26,077 bases of DNA from an uncultured Bacteroides sp. (GTDB lineage Bacteria > Bacteroidota > Bacteroidia > Bacteroidales > Bacteroidaceae). The stretch is from contig NZ_CAJLKP010000084.1 of the NCBI RefSeq assembly GCF_905207245.1, positions 1 to 26,077 of the forward strand, given 5' to 3'. Numbering within the stretch: position 1 is the stretch's first letter; each line of letters begins with the position of its first letter. The notes under the pieces were generated by a model. That model was not told where the DNA came from, ran no database searches, and was given only the letters and a program-made list of their open reading frames with translations. Positions 16,692 through 25,263 of the stretch are shown here, piece by piece. The position numbers and the translations under genes were made by a program.

Positions 16692-17393
16692 CTATTCAAA
16701 ATAAAAGGTAAGTACAATCATGCGGGAGGTAATCTTGTCGACTGATTGTGTGAATTTCAATAAAGACTGGTCCGTGAGATCGTTACGTTCTTTCTTTATC
16801 AGGTTTACCAGTCCGAAACAGAATTTCAACTCGGGTATCAACTTGAAATAAGGCAAATAGAAATCACACCCCAACCCTACTTCCACATAACAGTCAAAAG
16901 GCTTCACCAACAAAGCGCCCTGTTTCTTCACACTGAAATCATACGTAGGGGCAATACCTGCCATTATATAGGGACGGTAGTTATTGAAACGCTCGGCAGC
17001 AAACTTCACATCTATCGGCACAGAGAGATAAGCCGACTTCATAGACTGCGAGTGTTCTTCACCACTCTCTTGTTCACGGAATATCACCCTCTTATCTCCA
17101 AAATGCAGTGTCGGCACAAGGCGTAAGGAAAAGAAGTGGTTCAGATAGAGCTCCCCCAACACACCTACCGTAAATCCGGGAGAATATTCAGGCACATCGG
17201 CAAACCAACTCTGACCGTCTTCCGTCACATATCCGGTATTCACCAATTTATAGTCCTGCACATGGATGCCTGCCAAAAAACCATAATGCCATTTCCGCTG
17301 GTCGATATACGGGCGGTTTTGCACCTTACGTTTCTGTGCCGAGGCGCCGAAAGCAAGGAGTAAAGTAAGGATTATCAGAGTAATGCGCTTCAC
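16692..17393 (-). CDS. PorT-like outer-membrane beta-barrel protein
   Basis: The 233-residue product has a Sec signal (about 1-19, GASAQ) and the amphipathic strands and aromatic girdle of a small eight-stranded barrel. It ends in a C-terminal aromatic strand (MIVLTFYFE). Length and pattern resemble the PorT family of Bacteroidota. In Porphyromonas, PorT is needed for type IX secretion, but many gut Bacteroides carry PorT-like proteins without that system, so the role here is open. The start codon is GTG at 17393: no ATG precedes the signal peptide, and the frame upstream quickly enters the promoter region. It converges on the pseudokinase gene with a two-base gap. A loose -7-like box CACTTTTG is at 17407-17414. 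Confidence 0.75.
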   Translation of the reverse strand: MKRITLIILTLLLAFGASAQKRKVQNRPYIDQRKWHYGFLAGIHVQDYKLVNTGYVTEDGQSWFADVPEYSPGFTVGVLGELYLNHFFSLRLVPTLHFGDKRVIFREQESGEEHSQSMKSAYLSVPIDVKFAAERFNNYRPYIMAGIAPTYDFSVKKQGALLVKPFDCYVEVGLGCDFYLPYFKLIPELKFCFGLVNLIKKERNDLTDQSLLKFTQSVDKITSRMIVLTFYFE

Positions 17394-17519
17394 AACTCTA
17401 AAACGGCAAAAGTGACATTTTATTGCATTTATGCCTTGTTTTCTCCCTTCTATTATTTAGACAAGATACAAATTAAGGGAATTTAAACAGGATTGATAAC
17501 AACTAATCAAGAAAACTAC

Positions 17520-17527
17520 TATTTTTG
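17520..17527 (+). promoter_or_regulatory. -7 box of the ferredoxin gene
   Basis: TATTTTTG matches TAnnTTTG exactly, 39 bases before the ATG at 17567. A TTG at 17493-17495 could be the -33 element, although the 24-base spacing is slightly long. Confidence 0.55.
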
Positions 17528-17566
17528 CCGAACGAATTAGTACTAATAATTTAAATCTTAAAGAAA

Positions 17567-17737
17567 ATGGCTTACGTAATTAATGACAGTTGTGTTGCTT
17601 GTGGCACTTGTATTGACGAATGTCCGGTAGGAGCTATCTCTGAAGGCGATATCTATTCTATCGATCCCGAAACTTGCACAGATTGTGGTACTTGTGCTGA
17701 TGTTTGTCCGTCTGAAGCAATTCACCCGGCAGAATAA
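17567..17737 (+). CDS. 2[4Fe-4S] ferredoxin
   Basis: A 56-residue clostridial-type ferredoxin that carries low-potential electrons in the cytosol. It holds two complete CxxCxxCxxxCP cluster motifs: Cys9, Cys12, Cys15 and Cys19-Pro20, then Cys37, Cys40, Cys43 and Cys47-Pro48. The internal two-fold repeat (CGTCIDECPVGAIS and CGTCADVCPSEAIH) is typical. Length equals that of the family (about 55). It is a single-gene unit with its own promoter and a strong terminator 19 bases after its stop. In a gut anaerobe it probably serves pyruvate:ferredoxin oxidoreductase and hydrogenase- or Rnf-type enzymes, none of which are in this window. Confidence 0.97.
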   Translation: MAYVINDSCVACGTCIDECPVGAISEGDIYSIDPETCTDCGTCADVCPSEAIHPAE

Positions 17738-17756
17738 TAACAACACTCAGAAAAAG

Positions 17757-17790
17757 AAAAGCCCGGCTTCGTAATTGAAACCGGGCTTTT
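17757..17790. terminator. Bidirectional intrinsic terminator between ferredoxin and aminotransferase genes
   Basis: AAAAGCCCGG (17757-17766) pairs perfectly with CCGGGCTTTT (17781-17790) around a 14-base loop. A T-run follows on the plus strand, and the A-run before the stem gives a T-run on the minus strand. It can stop both the ferredoxin transcript and the convergent aminotransferase transcript. Confidence 0.9.
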
Positions 17791-17811
17791 TCATTTTTTA
17801 TATATTGCTTC

Positions 17812-19005
17812 TTATTTCAGCTCAGCCAATGCTTCCTTGATGCGGCGAATAGACTCAACGATATTCTCATCACTGGTTGCATAACTCATGCGGATGCACT
17901 CAGGCGCACCGAATGAAGCACCACCCACACAAGCCACGTGAGCCACTTCCAACAAGTACATTGCCAAGTCGTCAGAGTTTTCAATCTTACGATCACCGGC
18001 AGCCTTGCCAAAGAAAGAATCACACTTCGGGAAAAGATAGAAAGCACCTTGCGGAACATTCACTTCAAAGCCCGGAACTTCTTTCGCTAACTTCACAATC
18101 AAGTCACGACGGCGTTCAAAAGCCTTACGCATTTCTTCTACCGGTGCCTGTGTTCCTGTATATGCAGCTTCAGCAGCTTTCTGAGATACAGAACAAGGAC
18201 CTGAAGTATACTGGCCTTGCAGTTTGTTGCAAGCTTTCACAAGCCATTCCGGTCCGGCAATGAAACCAATACGCCAGCCTGTCATAGCATACGCCTTGGA
18301 AACACCATTCACGATTACCGTACGGTCTTTCATTTCGGGGAACTGAGCAATGCTCTGGTGCTTGCCGATATAGTTGATATGCTCGTAAATCTCATCAGCA
18401 ATAACGATTACCTGCGGATGTTTTGCCAACACGTCAGCCAAACCTTTCAGCTCTTCCTGCGAATAAACAGAACCTGTCGGGTTGGAAGGTGAGCAAAGAA
18501 TCAGCGCTTTGGTCTTCGGTGTGATGGCAGCTTCCAGTTGTGCAGGAGTAATCTTAAAATCCTGTTCAATACCTGCGGTAACGATTACCGGAGTACCTTC
18601 GGCCAGTTTCACCATTTCCGGATAGCTTACCCAGTAAGGAGCGGGCACAATAACTTCATCACCCGGATTCACCAATACCAATACGGCATTACAAACCGAT
18701 TGCTTGGCACCGTTAGCACATGAGATTTGTGCGGCTGTATATTCCAGACCGTTTTCCTTTTTCAATTTCTCCACGATTGCATTGCGCAAAGCCGGGTATC
18801 CCGGAACCGGAGAATAGCGAGAGAAGTTATCGTCTATCGCTTTTTTCGCAGCCTCTTTGATGTGGTCGGGAGTATTGAAGTCGGGTTCTCCCACACTCAG
18901 GTTAATTACGTCAACGCCTTGAGCTTTCAGCTCAGCGCTCTTTTGCGACATAGCCAGCGTCGCTGACGGCGACAAACTGTTCAAACGATCTGATAATTGA
19001 TTCAT
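17812..19005 (-). CDS. aspC: Aspartate aminotransferase (PLP-dependent, class I)
   Basis: This fold-type I aminotransferase interconverts aspartate and oxaloacetate using 2-oxoglutarate/glutamate in the cytosol. The 397-residue product from ATG 19005 has the family's normal length and starts MNQLSDRLNSLSPSATLAMS. PLP-binding residues are visible: Asn175 in CSPSNPTG, Asp204 in ADEIYEH and Schiff-base Lys237 in GVSKAYAMTGWRIG. The frame extends 14 codons upstream to 19047, but those codons (MQPNLCNN...) run into the promoter-like box, so I reject them. It has its own promoter region after ribBA and shares the terminator at 17757-17790 with the ferredoxin gene. A broader specificity (for example aromatic or prephenate substrates) cannot be excluded. 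Confidence 0.93.
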   Translation of the reverse strand: MNQLSDRLNSLSPSATLAMSQKSAELKAQGVDVINLSVGEPDFNTPDHIKEAAKKAIDDNFSRYSPVPGYPALRNAIVEKLKKENGLEYTAAQISCANGAKQSVCNAVLVLVNPGDEVIVPAPYWVSYPEMVKLAEGTPVIVTAGIEQDFKITPAQLEAAITPKTKALILCSPSNPTGSVYSQEELKGLADVLAKHPQVIVIADEIYEHINYIGKHQSIAQFPEMKDRTVIVNGVSKAYAMTGWRIGFIAGPEWLVKACNKLQGQYTSGPCSVSQKAAEAAYTGTQAPVEEMRKAFERRRDLIVKLAKEVPGFEVNVPQGAFYLFPKCDSFFGKAAGDRKIENSDDLAMYLLEVAHVACVGGASFGAPECIRMSYATSDENIVESIRRIKEALAELK

Positions 19006-19044
19006 TTTTCTATCTATTTTATGGTTGTTGCATAAATTTGGCTG

Positions 19045-19052
19045 CAAATTAA
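19045..19052 (-). promoter_or_regulatory. Probable -7 box of the aminotransferase gene
   Basis: Minus-strand TTAATTTG differs from TAnnTTTG at one base. It is 39 bases before the ATG at 19005. The region between ribBA (stop at 19089) and this gene is short and AT-rich. Confidence 0.35.
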
Positions 19053-19088
19053 GCTATTTTCTTTGATATTAGAAAACAAAACAGCAAA

Positions 19089-20303
19089 TTACTTATTAAA
19101 ATGTAACGTATGTCCCATGCGTTCTTTCTTTGTACGCAGGTAACGTTCATTGTATGGATTAGGAGTCGTTTCAATAGGAACAATCTCTGTAATTTCCAAT
19201 CCATAGGCTTCCAGACCGACACGCTTCACGGGATTGTTCGTCATCAGTCTCATCTTGTGCACACCCAGTTCGCGCAGAATCTGAGCGCCCACACCATAGT
19301 CGCGTTCGTCTGCCAAGTGTCCCAGGCAGATATTGGCATCTACTGTATCCAGTCCGTCTTCCTGCAACTTATATGCTTTCATCTTCTCCATCAAACCGAT
19401 TCCGCGACCTTCCTGATTCAGATAAACCACGACTCCCTTTCCGGCTTTATCAATCATTTCCATTGCCTTATGCAGTTGATCGCCACAATCACAACGTCTG
19501 GAACCGAAAATATCTCCTGTTGCGCAAGAAGAATGTACACGCACCAGAATCGGTTCATCCTGTTCCCACGTTCCTCTGAACAAAGCCACATGTTCCAGCC
19601 CGTTAGACTTCTGACGGAATGGAATCAAACGGAAGTGCCCGTGTTCGGTAGGCATATCTACTTCTACACCTTTCTCTACGATAGATTCTTGTTTCAAACG
19701 ATAAGCAATCATGTCGCGGATAGAAATCAGTTTCAGATTAAACTCATCAGCCATCTTTCTCAACTCGGGCAGACGTGCCATGGTGCCGTCTTCGTTCATG
19801 ATTTCCATAAGCGCACCTGCGGGATATAAACCTGCCATACGAGCCATGTCGATAGTAGCTTCCGTATGTCCGGCACGACGCAAAACGCCTTTTTCCTGGG
19901 CATACAACGGGTTGATGTGTCCCGGACGTCCAAAGGTTGCCGGAGTAGAAGCCGGATCGGCAAGTGCCTGAATAGTAGCGGCACGGTCGGCAGCAGAAAC
20001 ACCGGTTGAACAGCCTTCCAGCTTATCAATGGTCACCGTGAAAGGTGTGCCCAGCACAGAAGTGTTGTCACTCACTTGATGAGGCAAGTCCAGTTCCTTG
20101 CAACGGGATACGGTTACCGGCGCACAAAGCACGCCACGTGCATGCTTCAACATGAAGTTGACTTTCTCTGGAGTTATCAACTCCGCAGCGATAATCAGGT
20201 CGCCTTCGTTTTCACGGTCTTCATCATCCACCACAATCACAAAGTTACCGGCCTTGAAGTCTTCAATCGCCTCTTCTATTGTATTTAATTTCACTTTTTC
20301 CAT
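19089..20303 (-). CDS. ribBA: Bifunctional 3,4-dihydroxy-2-butanone-4-phosphate synthase / GTP cyclohydrolase II
   Basis: This 404-residue enzyme supplies both precursors of riboflavin. The N-terminal domain (about 1-205) makes the four-carbon unit from ribulose 5-phosphate and carries the acidic loop DDEDRENEGDL (26-36) and the family motif GRPGHINPLYAQ near 125-135. The C-terminal domain (about 210-404) opens GTP and has the zinc site Cys260, Cys271 and Cys273 in HSSCATGDIFGSRRCDCGDQ, plus NQEGRGIGL near 300. Both active sites look intact. It lies 24 bases after the LptF/G permease gene, so the two are probably co-transcribed. No FMN riboswitch is seen upstream. Confidence 0.96.
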   Translation of the reverse strand: MEKVKLNTIEEAIEDFKAGNFVIVVDDEDRENEGDLIIAAELITPEKVNFMLKHARGVLCAPVTVSRCKELDLPHQVSDNTSVLGTPFTVTIDKLEGCSTGVSAADRAATIQALADPASTPATFGRPGHINPLYAQEKGVLRRAGHTEATIDMARMAGLYPAGALMEIMNEDGTMARLPELRKMADEFNLKLISIRDMIAYRLKQESIVEKGVEVDMPTEHGHFRLIPFRQKSNGLEHVALFRGTWEQDEPILVRVHSSCATGDIFGSRRCDCGDQLHKAMEMIDKAGKGVVVYLNQEGRGIGLMEKMKAYKLQEDGLDTVDANICLGHLADERDYGVGAQILRELGVHKMRLMTNNPVKRVGLEAYGLEITEIVPIETTPNPYNERYLRTKKERMGHTLHFNK

Positions 20304-20327
20304 TCTGGATTCTCCTTATTATTTAGG

Positions 20328-22226
20328 TTATTTCAGATTAGTTTCTATTATCTTTTGAACGTCTTCATTGGTTTTAATAATCCGCTCCATGTCCTTATTC
20401 AGCCGAATGCGGAAAGCCCAGATGCGGAAGTAGAAAAACAACCCTATGGGCACTAACAATCCACAGGCCAGATTCAGCCAGTAGTTGCGGAAAGGGCGCA
20501 AATGGGCGGAAACAGGAATAATAGGATAGTTATTCAATGCATTCAGCAGATGAATGGATTTGGTGTTAGACATTTCGTCTACCAAACTTTCAAGACGTTC
20601 GTTAATTCCTTCTATCTCTTCATCGTTCGAACCTGTCATCCACAATTTAAAGTAATTGGGGGCACGCTTCAACGCTTTCTTCTCGGCATACGCACGGCAA
20701 TCCGCCGACAATGCCTGTAGGTCGGCAGGCAGATGCGTGTAGTCAGGATCATGTATGATTACTTCCTTACGGAATAAATGACGCATGCTGCGAATGCCCA
20801 GAATCCTCTTGAACCAGTTGATATAAGCATCGGCATTCAGCACCACCGAGTCGTTGTTCGACTTATAAGTAAGGAATGCCCCCAGCGGAGCCAGGATAGC
20901 CGTACTTGTCCACATACCCATCCAGACAATCCACTGTCCGTCACGTGCCATCTTATAGCCCGTATTATTGATGATATAATAGATAATGAAAATAAGCACT
21001 GATACTACTACCGGCATACCCAAACCACCTTTACGGATAATTCCACCCAACGGCGCACCGATAAAAAAGAAAATGAGACATGCCACTGAAAGCGTCAGCT
21101 TCTCATGCCAGGACGTCATGTGGCGACGCAGACTGGTATCCGTCTGCGAAATATTGTAGCTCTTAAAACTCCAATCGCTTCCCGCACTCTCAGCACGGTT
21201 CACGGCAGTTGAAATAATCTTCTGTTTCTGCGACAGGGTAGCTACATTGAAAAGACTGTCTACATTATATTCACCCAAATGCGCCTGTTCTATTTTCAGC
21301 GTGTCGGCTTTCTTTAAGTCTGCTGTAATCTTGTATGTACCGTTCATGGCTTCTTTAAAGTAGCCACGCCCCACACTATCGTTCTGCACCTTCATAGAAT
21401 CGATGCCTGCTTGCAGCATCTTCATGTTCTTGCTATTGGACTGATTGCTCATGATACCGGCGTCCACCATATTGAAGTCGGAGTTGAACTCAATAATGGC
21501 ATGCTTTTCCCGGAATGCTTCCCGGCGATAGGGGACATTCTTTTGGTTCATGTTCTGCGATTTCAGGTTTTCAAACTGTTCGCCATTGTAGAGATGCAGG
21601 TATAAATGTTGCTTATCCGCAGTCATCTCCAGCCGTCCAGAATCCGACTTAATGATTTGGGCATTCTCAAAGCCCTTCTCAAAATTATAAATCAGCACGT
21701 CATAAAGCATACCTGTCTTACGATTCTTATGCTTCACATACAGGTTGTACCCCTCTATTTCGTCATAAAAGACTCCCTCCGGTATATCCAATTCCGGCGA
21801 CTTCTGCTTCATGGAGATGAGCAACGTCCATAGTTTGGTTTGTGCCTCCGGACCAATCACATTTTGGAAATAAAAAGAAACGCCACAGATGAAAATGATA
21901 AACACAATCAACGGGCGCATAATCTTAAGTAGTGAGATACCTGCCGCTTTCATGGCCAGTAGCTCAAAACGTTCACCAAAATTACCGAAGGTGATAAGTG
22001 CCGCCAACAGAATAGCCAACGGCAATGAAGCCGGCACCAAAGTGAGTGCGGAATAAAAGAAAAATTGTGCAAGGACACTCATTTCCAGTCCTTTTCCCAC
22101 CATCTCATCTACATACTTCCATAGGAACTGCATCATGAAGATGAAAAGGCAAATGAAAAAAGTGCCCATAAAGAGCGTACAGAAGCTCTTTAATATAAAT
22201 ATATCTAACTTTTTTATGCGCAGCAT
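20328..22226 (-). CDS. LptF/LptG family permease (YjgP/YjgQ), long Bacteroidota form
   Basis: This 632-residue inner-membrane protein belongs to the LptF/G pair that extracts lipopolysaccharide from the inner membrane with the LptB ATPase. Helices are visible at the N-terminus (about 10-40, 55-85, 95-115), a periplasmic jellyroll-like region at about 120-370, and more helices at about 380-470. It is much longer than the roughly 360-residue E. coli proteins. A hydrophilic stretch at about 480-590 and a final helix (YWLNLACGLLVPIGLFFYF) make the extra length. I take ATG 22226 (MLRIKKLDIF) because the longer start at 22253 falls in the -7 box. The other LptF/G subunit is not in this window. Confidence 0.9.
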   Translation of the reverse strand: MLRIKKLDIFILKSFCTLFMGTFFICLFIFMMQFLWKYVDEMVGKGLEMSVLAQFFFYSALTLVPASLPLAILLAALITFGNFGERFELLAMKAAGISLLKIMRPLIVFIIFICGVSFYFQNVIGPEAQTKLWTLLISMKQKSPELDIPEGVFYDEIEGYNLYVKHKNRKTGMLYDVLIYNFEKGFENAQIIKSDSGRLEMTADKQHLYLHLYNGEQFENLKSQNMNQKNVPYRREAFREKHAIIEFNSDFNMVDAGIMSNQSNSKNMKMLQAGIDSMKVQNDSVGRGYFKEAMNGTYKITADLKKADTLKIEQAHLGEYNVDSLFNVATLSQKQKIISTAVNRAESAGSDWSFKSYNISQTDTSLRRHMTSWHEKLTLSVACLIFFFIGAPLGGIIRKGGLGMPVVVSVLIFIIYYIINNTGYKMARDGQWIVWMGMWTSTAILAPLGAFLTYKSNNDSVVLNADAYINWFKRILGIRSMRHLFRKEVIIHDPDYTHLPADLQALSADCRAYAEKKALKRAPNYFKLWMTGSNDEEIEGINERLESLVDEMSNTKSIHLLNALNNYPIIPVSAHLRPFRNYWLNLACGLLVPIGLFFYFRIWAFRIRLNKDMERIIKTNEDVQKIIETNLK

Positions 22227-22252
22227 TTTACTCGTTTCATGCAATGAAGACA

Positions 22253-22260
22253 CAAAATTA
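22253..22260 (-). promoter_or_regulatory. -7 box of the lptF/G-ribBA operon
   Basis: Minus-strand TAATTTTG is an exact TAnnTTTG match, 26 bases before the ATG at 22226. Transcription would begin downstream of the alternative ATG at 22253, which rules that start out. Confidence 0.55.
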
Positions 22261-22302
22261 GCATAAAAAAGGGAGTGTGGAAAATTTTTATATCAAAGTT
22301 AA

Positions 22303-22689
22303 CTAAAAACCGCACGTTCTCCGCAAAGTATCTACCTGAGAGTCCCACAATTCACGCAAATCGTTCACCTCGTCTACTGCTGCAAAGTCAGTTACTTCCA
22401 GCACGAAGTCGTTTGTCAGCTCATTGTTTGTCATCTTTAATTCAAAATATTCCCGTTCATATTCATCATCCAGCCAACGGAATCGAATAAAAGAGAATGC
22501 TCGCACGGCAATTATCTCTGCATCACGATGTTCCGTCTTTCCCCAGAAGAAGGTGACAATCTTATCGTCCGACTGTACCCTGTCTGCAAACCAGCCCTCC
22601 AAACCGGTGGGGGTACTTATCGCGGACCAAAGAATGCTTTTAGAAGTTGCATTCAAGAGGTATTCCCGATGAATCTTTTGTCTTTCCAT
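22303..22689 (-). CDS. START-like (SRPBCC-type) domain protein
   Basis: This 128-residue cytosolic protein has the layout of an Aha1/START-like fold: a first strand (REYLLNATSKSILWSAIST), the typical GLEGWFADRV segment near 30-40 that resembles the LxxWFa motif of AHSA1-like proteins, then strands DDKIVTFFWG, HRDAEIIAV and SFIRFRWLD, and a C-terminal helix (AAVDEVNDLRELWDSQVDTL). Such proteins bind lipids or partner proteins, and no enzymatic residues are apparent. It is conserved-looking in Bacteroides as a single-domain protein. It lies upstream of the LptF/G promoter on the same strand with a 76-base gap, and it probably has its own weak promoter near 22715 (TATCTTGG, minus). Confidence 0.8.
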   Translation of the reverse strand: MERQKIHREYLLNATSKSILWSAISTPTGLEGWFADRVQSDDKIVTFFWGKTEHRDAEIIAVRAFSFIRFRWLDDEYEREYFELKMTNNELTNDFVLEVTDFAAVDEVNDLRELWDSQVDTLRRTCGF

Positions 22690-22743
22690 AGTTCATATTT
22701 GCTTTTTATTGCGGTGCCAAGATAGAGACTTTTTTCTAATTAC

Positions 22744-22764
22744 AAAAAAGAATAGGTCTTTTTT
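22744..22764 (-). terminator. Weak AT-rich hairpin after the HTH gene
   Basis: AAAAAAGA (22744-22751) and TCTTTTTT (22757-22764) form an 8-bp stem with a 5-base loop, about 60 bases past the minus-strand HTH gene stop. On the minus strand it ends in a run of Ts. The stem has one G-C pair, so it is weak support for a terminator. Confidence 0.35.
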
Positions 22765-22824
22765 ATTCATATCCTACAAACCGCTGTTCTTCATTCTCTA
22801 TATAAAACATCCATTTCAAGTAAG

Positions 22825-23346
22825 TTAGCATTGTTGTATATACCTATCAAAACTATCTGCACCCGATAAGGATAGTTTAGACTTGATACGCTGCTTTGAC
22901 TTCAACACAGACCTGGGTGTAATATTAAAAAGCAGGGCAATAGCCTTATTAGTCAACCGGGCACGTATCAAATAGCACAATCTCAATTCCTGAGCACTTA
23001 AGCGGAATGATGCTAAAGTTTCCAACAAACACCCCCCATAAAGCAAATCAATGACAATAAACAAACTATGCCACTCTGCCTCATCCCTGACAATTCCATA
23101 AGCCGGTTTTTGATGCAGACATAATAACTGTCCCATCGCAACCATAAGAGAAGAAGAACATCCAACTAATGCTGTAACTTTCTGATAGTCTCCCAGTTGC
23201 CTTGTTAATTGTTTATTACGATATAATAAACAAGCACTCCAATTATCCTCATAAGCATCCATAATCTCTCTGGAGGAACTTTTATCGCCATTAATATCAC
23301 CAGAATATTTGTCTTCGATCCTCATACTCAAAAATTCTTTCGTCAT
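22825..23346 (-). CDS. Short protein with C-terminal LuxR-type helix-turn-helix
   Basis: The 173-residue frame ends in a DNA-binding region (about 114-165): LSAQELRLCYLIRARLTNKA, then IALLFNITPRSVLKSKQRIK. This matches the LuxR/GerE-like HTH found at the end of many Bacteroidota regulators that otherwise carry TPRs and a membrane helix. The segment before it (EWHSLFIVIDLL) is like their linker. Here the sensor half is missing, so it may be a free-standing HTH protein or a remnant. The start is uncertain: the M1 start overlaps the transglutaminase gene by 50 bases, Met8 (23325) by 29, and Met29 (23262, MDAYEDNWSACLL) would not overlap. It ends a minus-strand cassette and could regulate it. Confidence 0.72.
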   Translation of the reverse strand: MTKEFLSMRIEDKYSGDINGDKSSSREIMDAYEDNWSACLLYRNKQLTRQLGDYQKVTALVGCSSSLMVAMGQLLCLHQKPAYGIVRDEAEWHSLFIVIDLLYGGCLLETLASFRLSAQELRLCYLIRARLTNKAIALLFNITPRSVLKSKQRIKSKLSLSGADSFDRYIQQC

Positions 23347-25258
23347 TACCTGTGGTATGATTCTTCAGATACAACAAGGCATTCCGAGGTACAGTATATA
23401 CTAATGAATCAGCAACAGCCGTTTGTTTGCCAAGCGAATTCCAACATCCTTTATCCCAGTAAAATAGTTCGTAAATATTATCCTTATAAATAAAACTCAC
23501 ATCATTTCGGGGAGTATATATTGCCTTACTTACCCGATAAGGTTTACCTAAATCTAAACCCGCCCAGCCGGTATCCGGAAATTTATAATCAAAAGATGTA
23601 TCCGGATTACCATCAAAGACATTTGTATATTCACGCCTACCGTCGTCTCCGTAACATCCCGGAGTACCTATGACTTTCCCCTTCAAAGGTAATGTATCCA
23701 AGCTGTTTTCATAGAAAGAAAGTTCTGCTATATTACAATAACTATCTCTTCCACCACGATAGCGAATATACCTATATGCCCTATCCGAATTCAGATAAGC
23801 GACAGTATACAACCGATAGGGAGCCTCTTTGATTAAAAATAGCGTATCCACATTCTGAAAGTCCTTCTGATTACTACCCTCTATTACTCCACCAACCATA
23901 CGGGTATTAAAATAATTCTTAACTGCAAAATAGAACTTCTTATAAACACTAATTATATGGGATTCTTGCAATGGATTAAGATTATGAATCTCCCCTGTAT
24001 CATGATTTAGCGTAAAAGGATTGGACAATGCTTGAAGACCATTCTCACTGTATGTTGCCAAAATAGCCACTATTCCTCCTTCCACATTATCAAAACAAAC
24101 ATCCTTCCCATCAAAAAAAGTATAAGCAACAGGAACCCATTCTTGTTTGTTTGCAAAACACAAGTATACCAATTCACCAGTACGAGGGCAATCATACAGT
24201 TCTTTTCGAGGAATAATTATCTGCCTATTCTGCTGCTCCATATAAGTAGCTGTTACATCATGGAAAAACGGATATCTGAAAACAGGATAAACAGACGGCA
24301 CATCTTTCAAGCCTTTTGTCAGCTCCTCATTCAGGCTATAAGTCACGCGATATACTTTTCCTTTAGTTATATCATATTCCGATGCCTTCTTCCACTTTTC
24401 TTGATAAGGAAATTCCGCCATATATGTATTATGCCCCTTATCCAATATAAAATTCCAAAAATGCGAGGCATTAGTATCGCCACGCTGTATTACCCTATCC
24501 ATACCACACGGAATGCCAAGAGCACGCATCACATATATCATTGCATCAGCAAATTCACGGCAACTTCCAGTTTTCCACTTCAATGCTACCGGACCTATAT
24601 GAGGTCCTTTGGGGAAAAGACTTGTATAGCGATACTTCCCCTGTCTTAAAGTATCCATTACTATTTGGGCCGCTTTTGTTACATCATTGCCATCAATTGA
24701 TTTGCGGAATTTATCAAGTAGAGGATTATATTTATCATACAAATCCTTACGCCATAACGAAAGAGGCTCATCACCAATCCTATAAGGCAATATATACTCA
24801 CAGAAATCCTCAAAATCCACATTTTCTCCCCATGGCTGTTCTTTCCAAACCTTGAATGCCCATTCTATATGATCAACCAAGAAGGCAGAATCTACCACTT
24901 CAATATCCTTTTTACGGGCAAGCATGTCTCTTGAAAATTCTCCATCCGCTTTCTTGAGTGAATCTACAATGAATTGAGCCCCCTTTATATTAGTAGAATG
25001 AGCCTCAAAATAGCGAAGATATTTCTGTAATTCTTCCCCTTCATAGAAGCCATAATAAGGCATATTCTTTATAAGAAAACATGCTGCATGGTATTTTTGA
25101 TCATCACTTTCCCGATAACGATTTAACACCTTCAATAGTTCCCCTTTGTTAGCGCCTGCCATATTCAATGCACTTTCTAAACGGCTATCTTGTTGTTCAA
25201 TGCAAGCAGATAAAAAAGTCAGAGCACACACACATACAAATATATAAATCCACCTCAT
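23297..25258 (-). CDS. Transglutaminase-like lipoprotein with C-terminal discoidin-like domain
   Basis: This 653-residue protein has a lipoprotein signal ending LSAC with Cys19 as the lipid site (counting from ATG 25258). A transglutaminase/protease-like core sits near residues 195-285: nucleophile Cys233 in KTGSCREFADAMIYVMRALG, His266 in ASHFWNFI, and an acidic residue (Glu282 in MAEF) where the third member of the triad is expected, in place of the usual Asp. A beta-rich middle region follows, then a discoidin-like end (about 500-620, with NVFDGNPDTSF and GWAGLDLGKPYRVSKAIYTP), a fold that often binds carbohydrate. It sits on the periplasmic or surface face. A GTG at 25267 that overlaps the upstream stop as GTGA is an alternative start. 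The substrate is unknown. Confidence 0.85.
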   Translation of the reverse strand: MRWIYIFVCVCALTFLSACIEQQDSRLESALNMAGANKGELLKVLNRYRESDDQKYHAACFLIKNMPYYGFYEGEELQKYLRYFEAHSTNIKGAQFIVDSLKKADGEFSRDMLARKKDIEVVDSAFLVDHIEWAFKVWKEQPWGENVDFEDFCEYILPYRIGDEPLSLWRKDLYDKYNPLLDKFRKSIDGNDVTKAAQIVMDTLRQGKYRYTSLFPKGPHIGPVALKWKTGSCREFADAMIYVMRALGIPCGMDRVIQRGDTNASHFWNFILDKGHNTYMAEFPYQEKWKKASEYDITKGKVYRVTYSLNEELTKGLKDVPSVYPVFRYPFFHDVTATYMEQQNRQIIIPRKELYDCPRTGELVYLCFANKQEWVPVAYTFFDGKDVCFDNVEGGIVAILATYSENGLQALSNPFTLNHDTGEIHNLNPLQESHIISVYKKFYFAVKNYFNTRMVGGVIEGSNQKDFQNVDTLFLIKEAPYRLYTVAYLNSDRAYRYIRYRGGRDSYCNIAELSFYENSLDTLPLKGKVIGTPGCYGDDGRREYTNVFDGNPDTSFDYKFPDTGWAGLDLGKPYRVSKAIYTPRNDVSFIYKDNIYELFYWDKGCWNSLGKQTAVADSLVYTVPRNALLYLKNHTTGNDERIFEYEDRRQIFW

Positions 25259-25263
25259 ATAAA

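Noticed and set aside
19006..19047. Fourteen-codon extension of the aminotransferase
   Set aside because: It runs into the probable -7 box, and the shorter start gives the normal 397-residue length.
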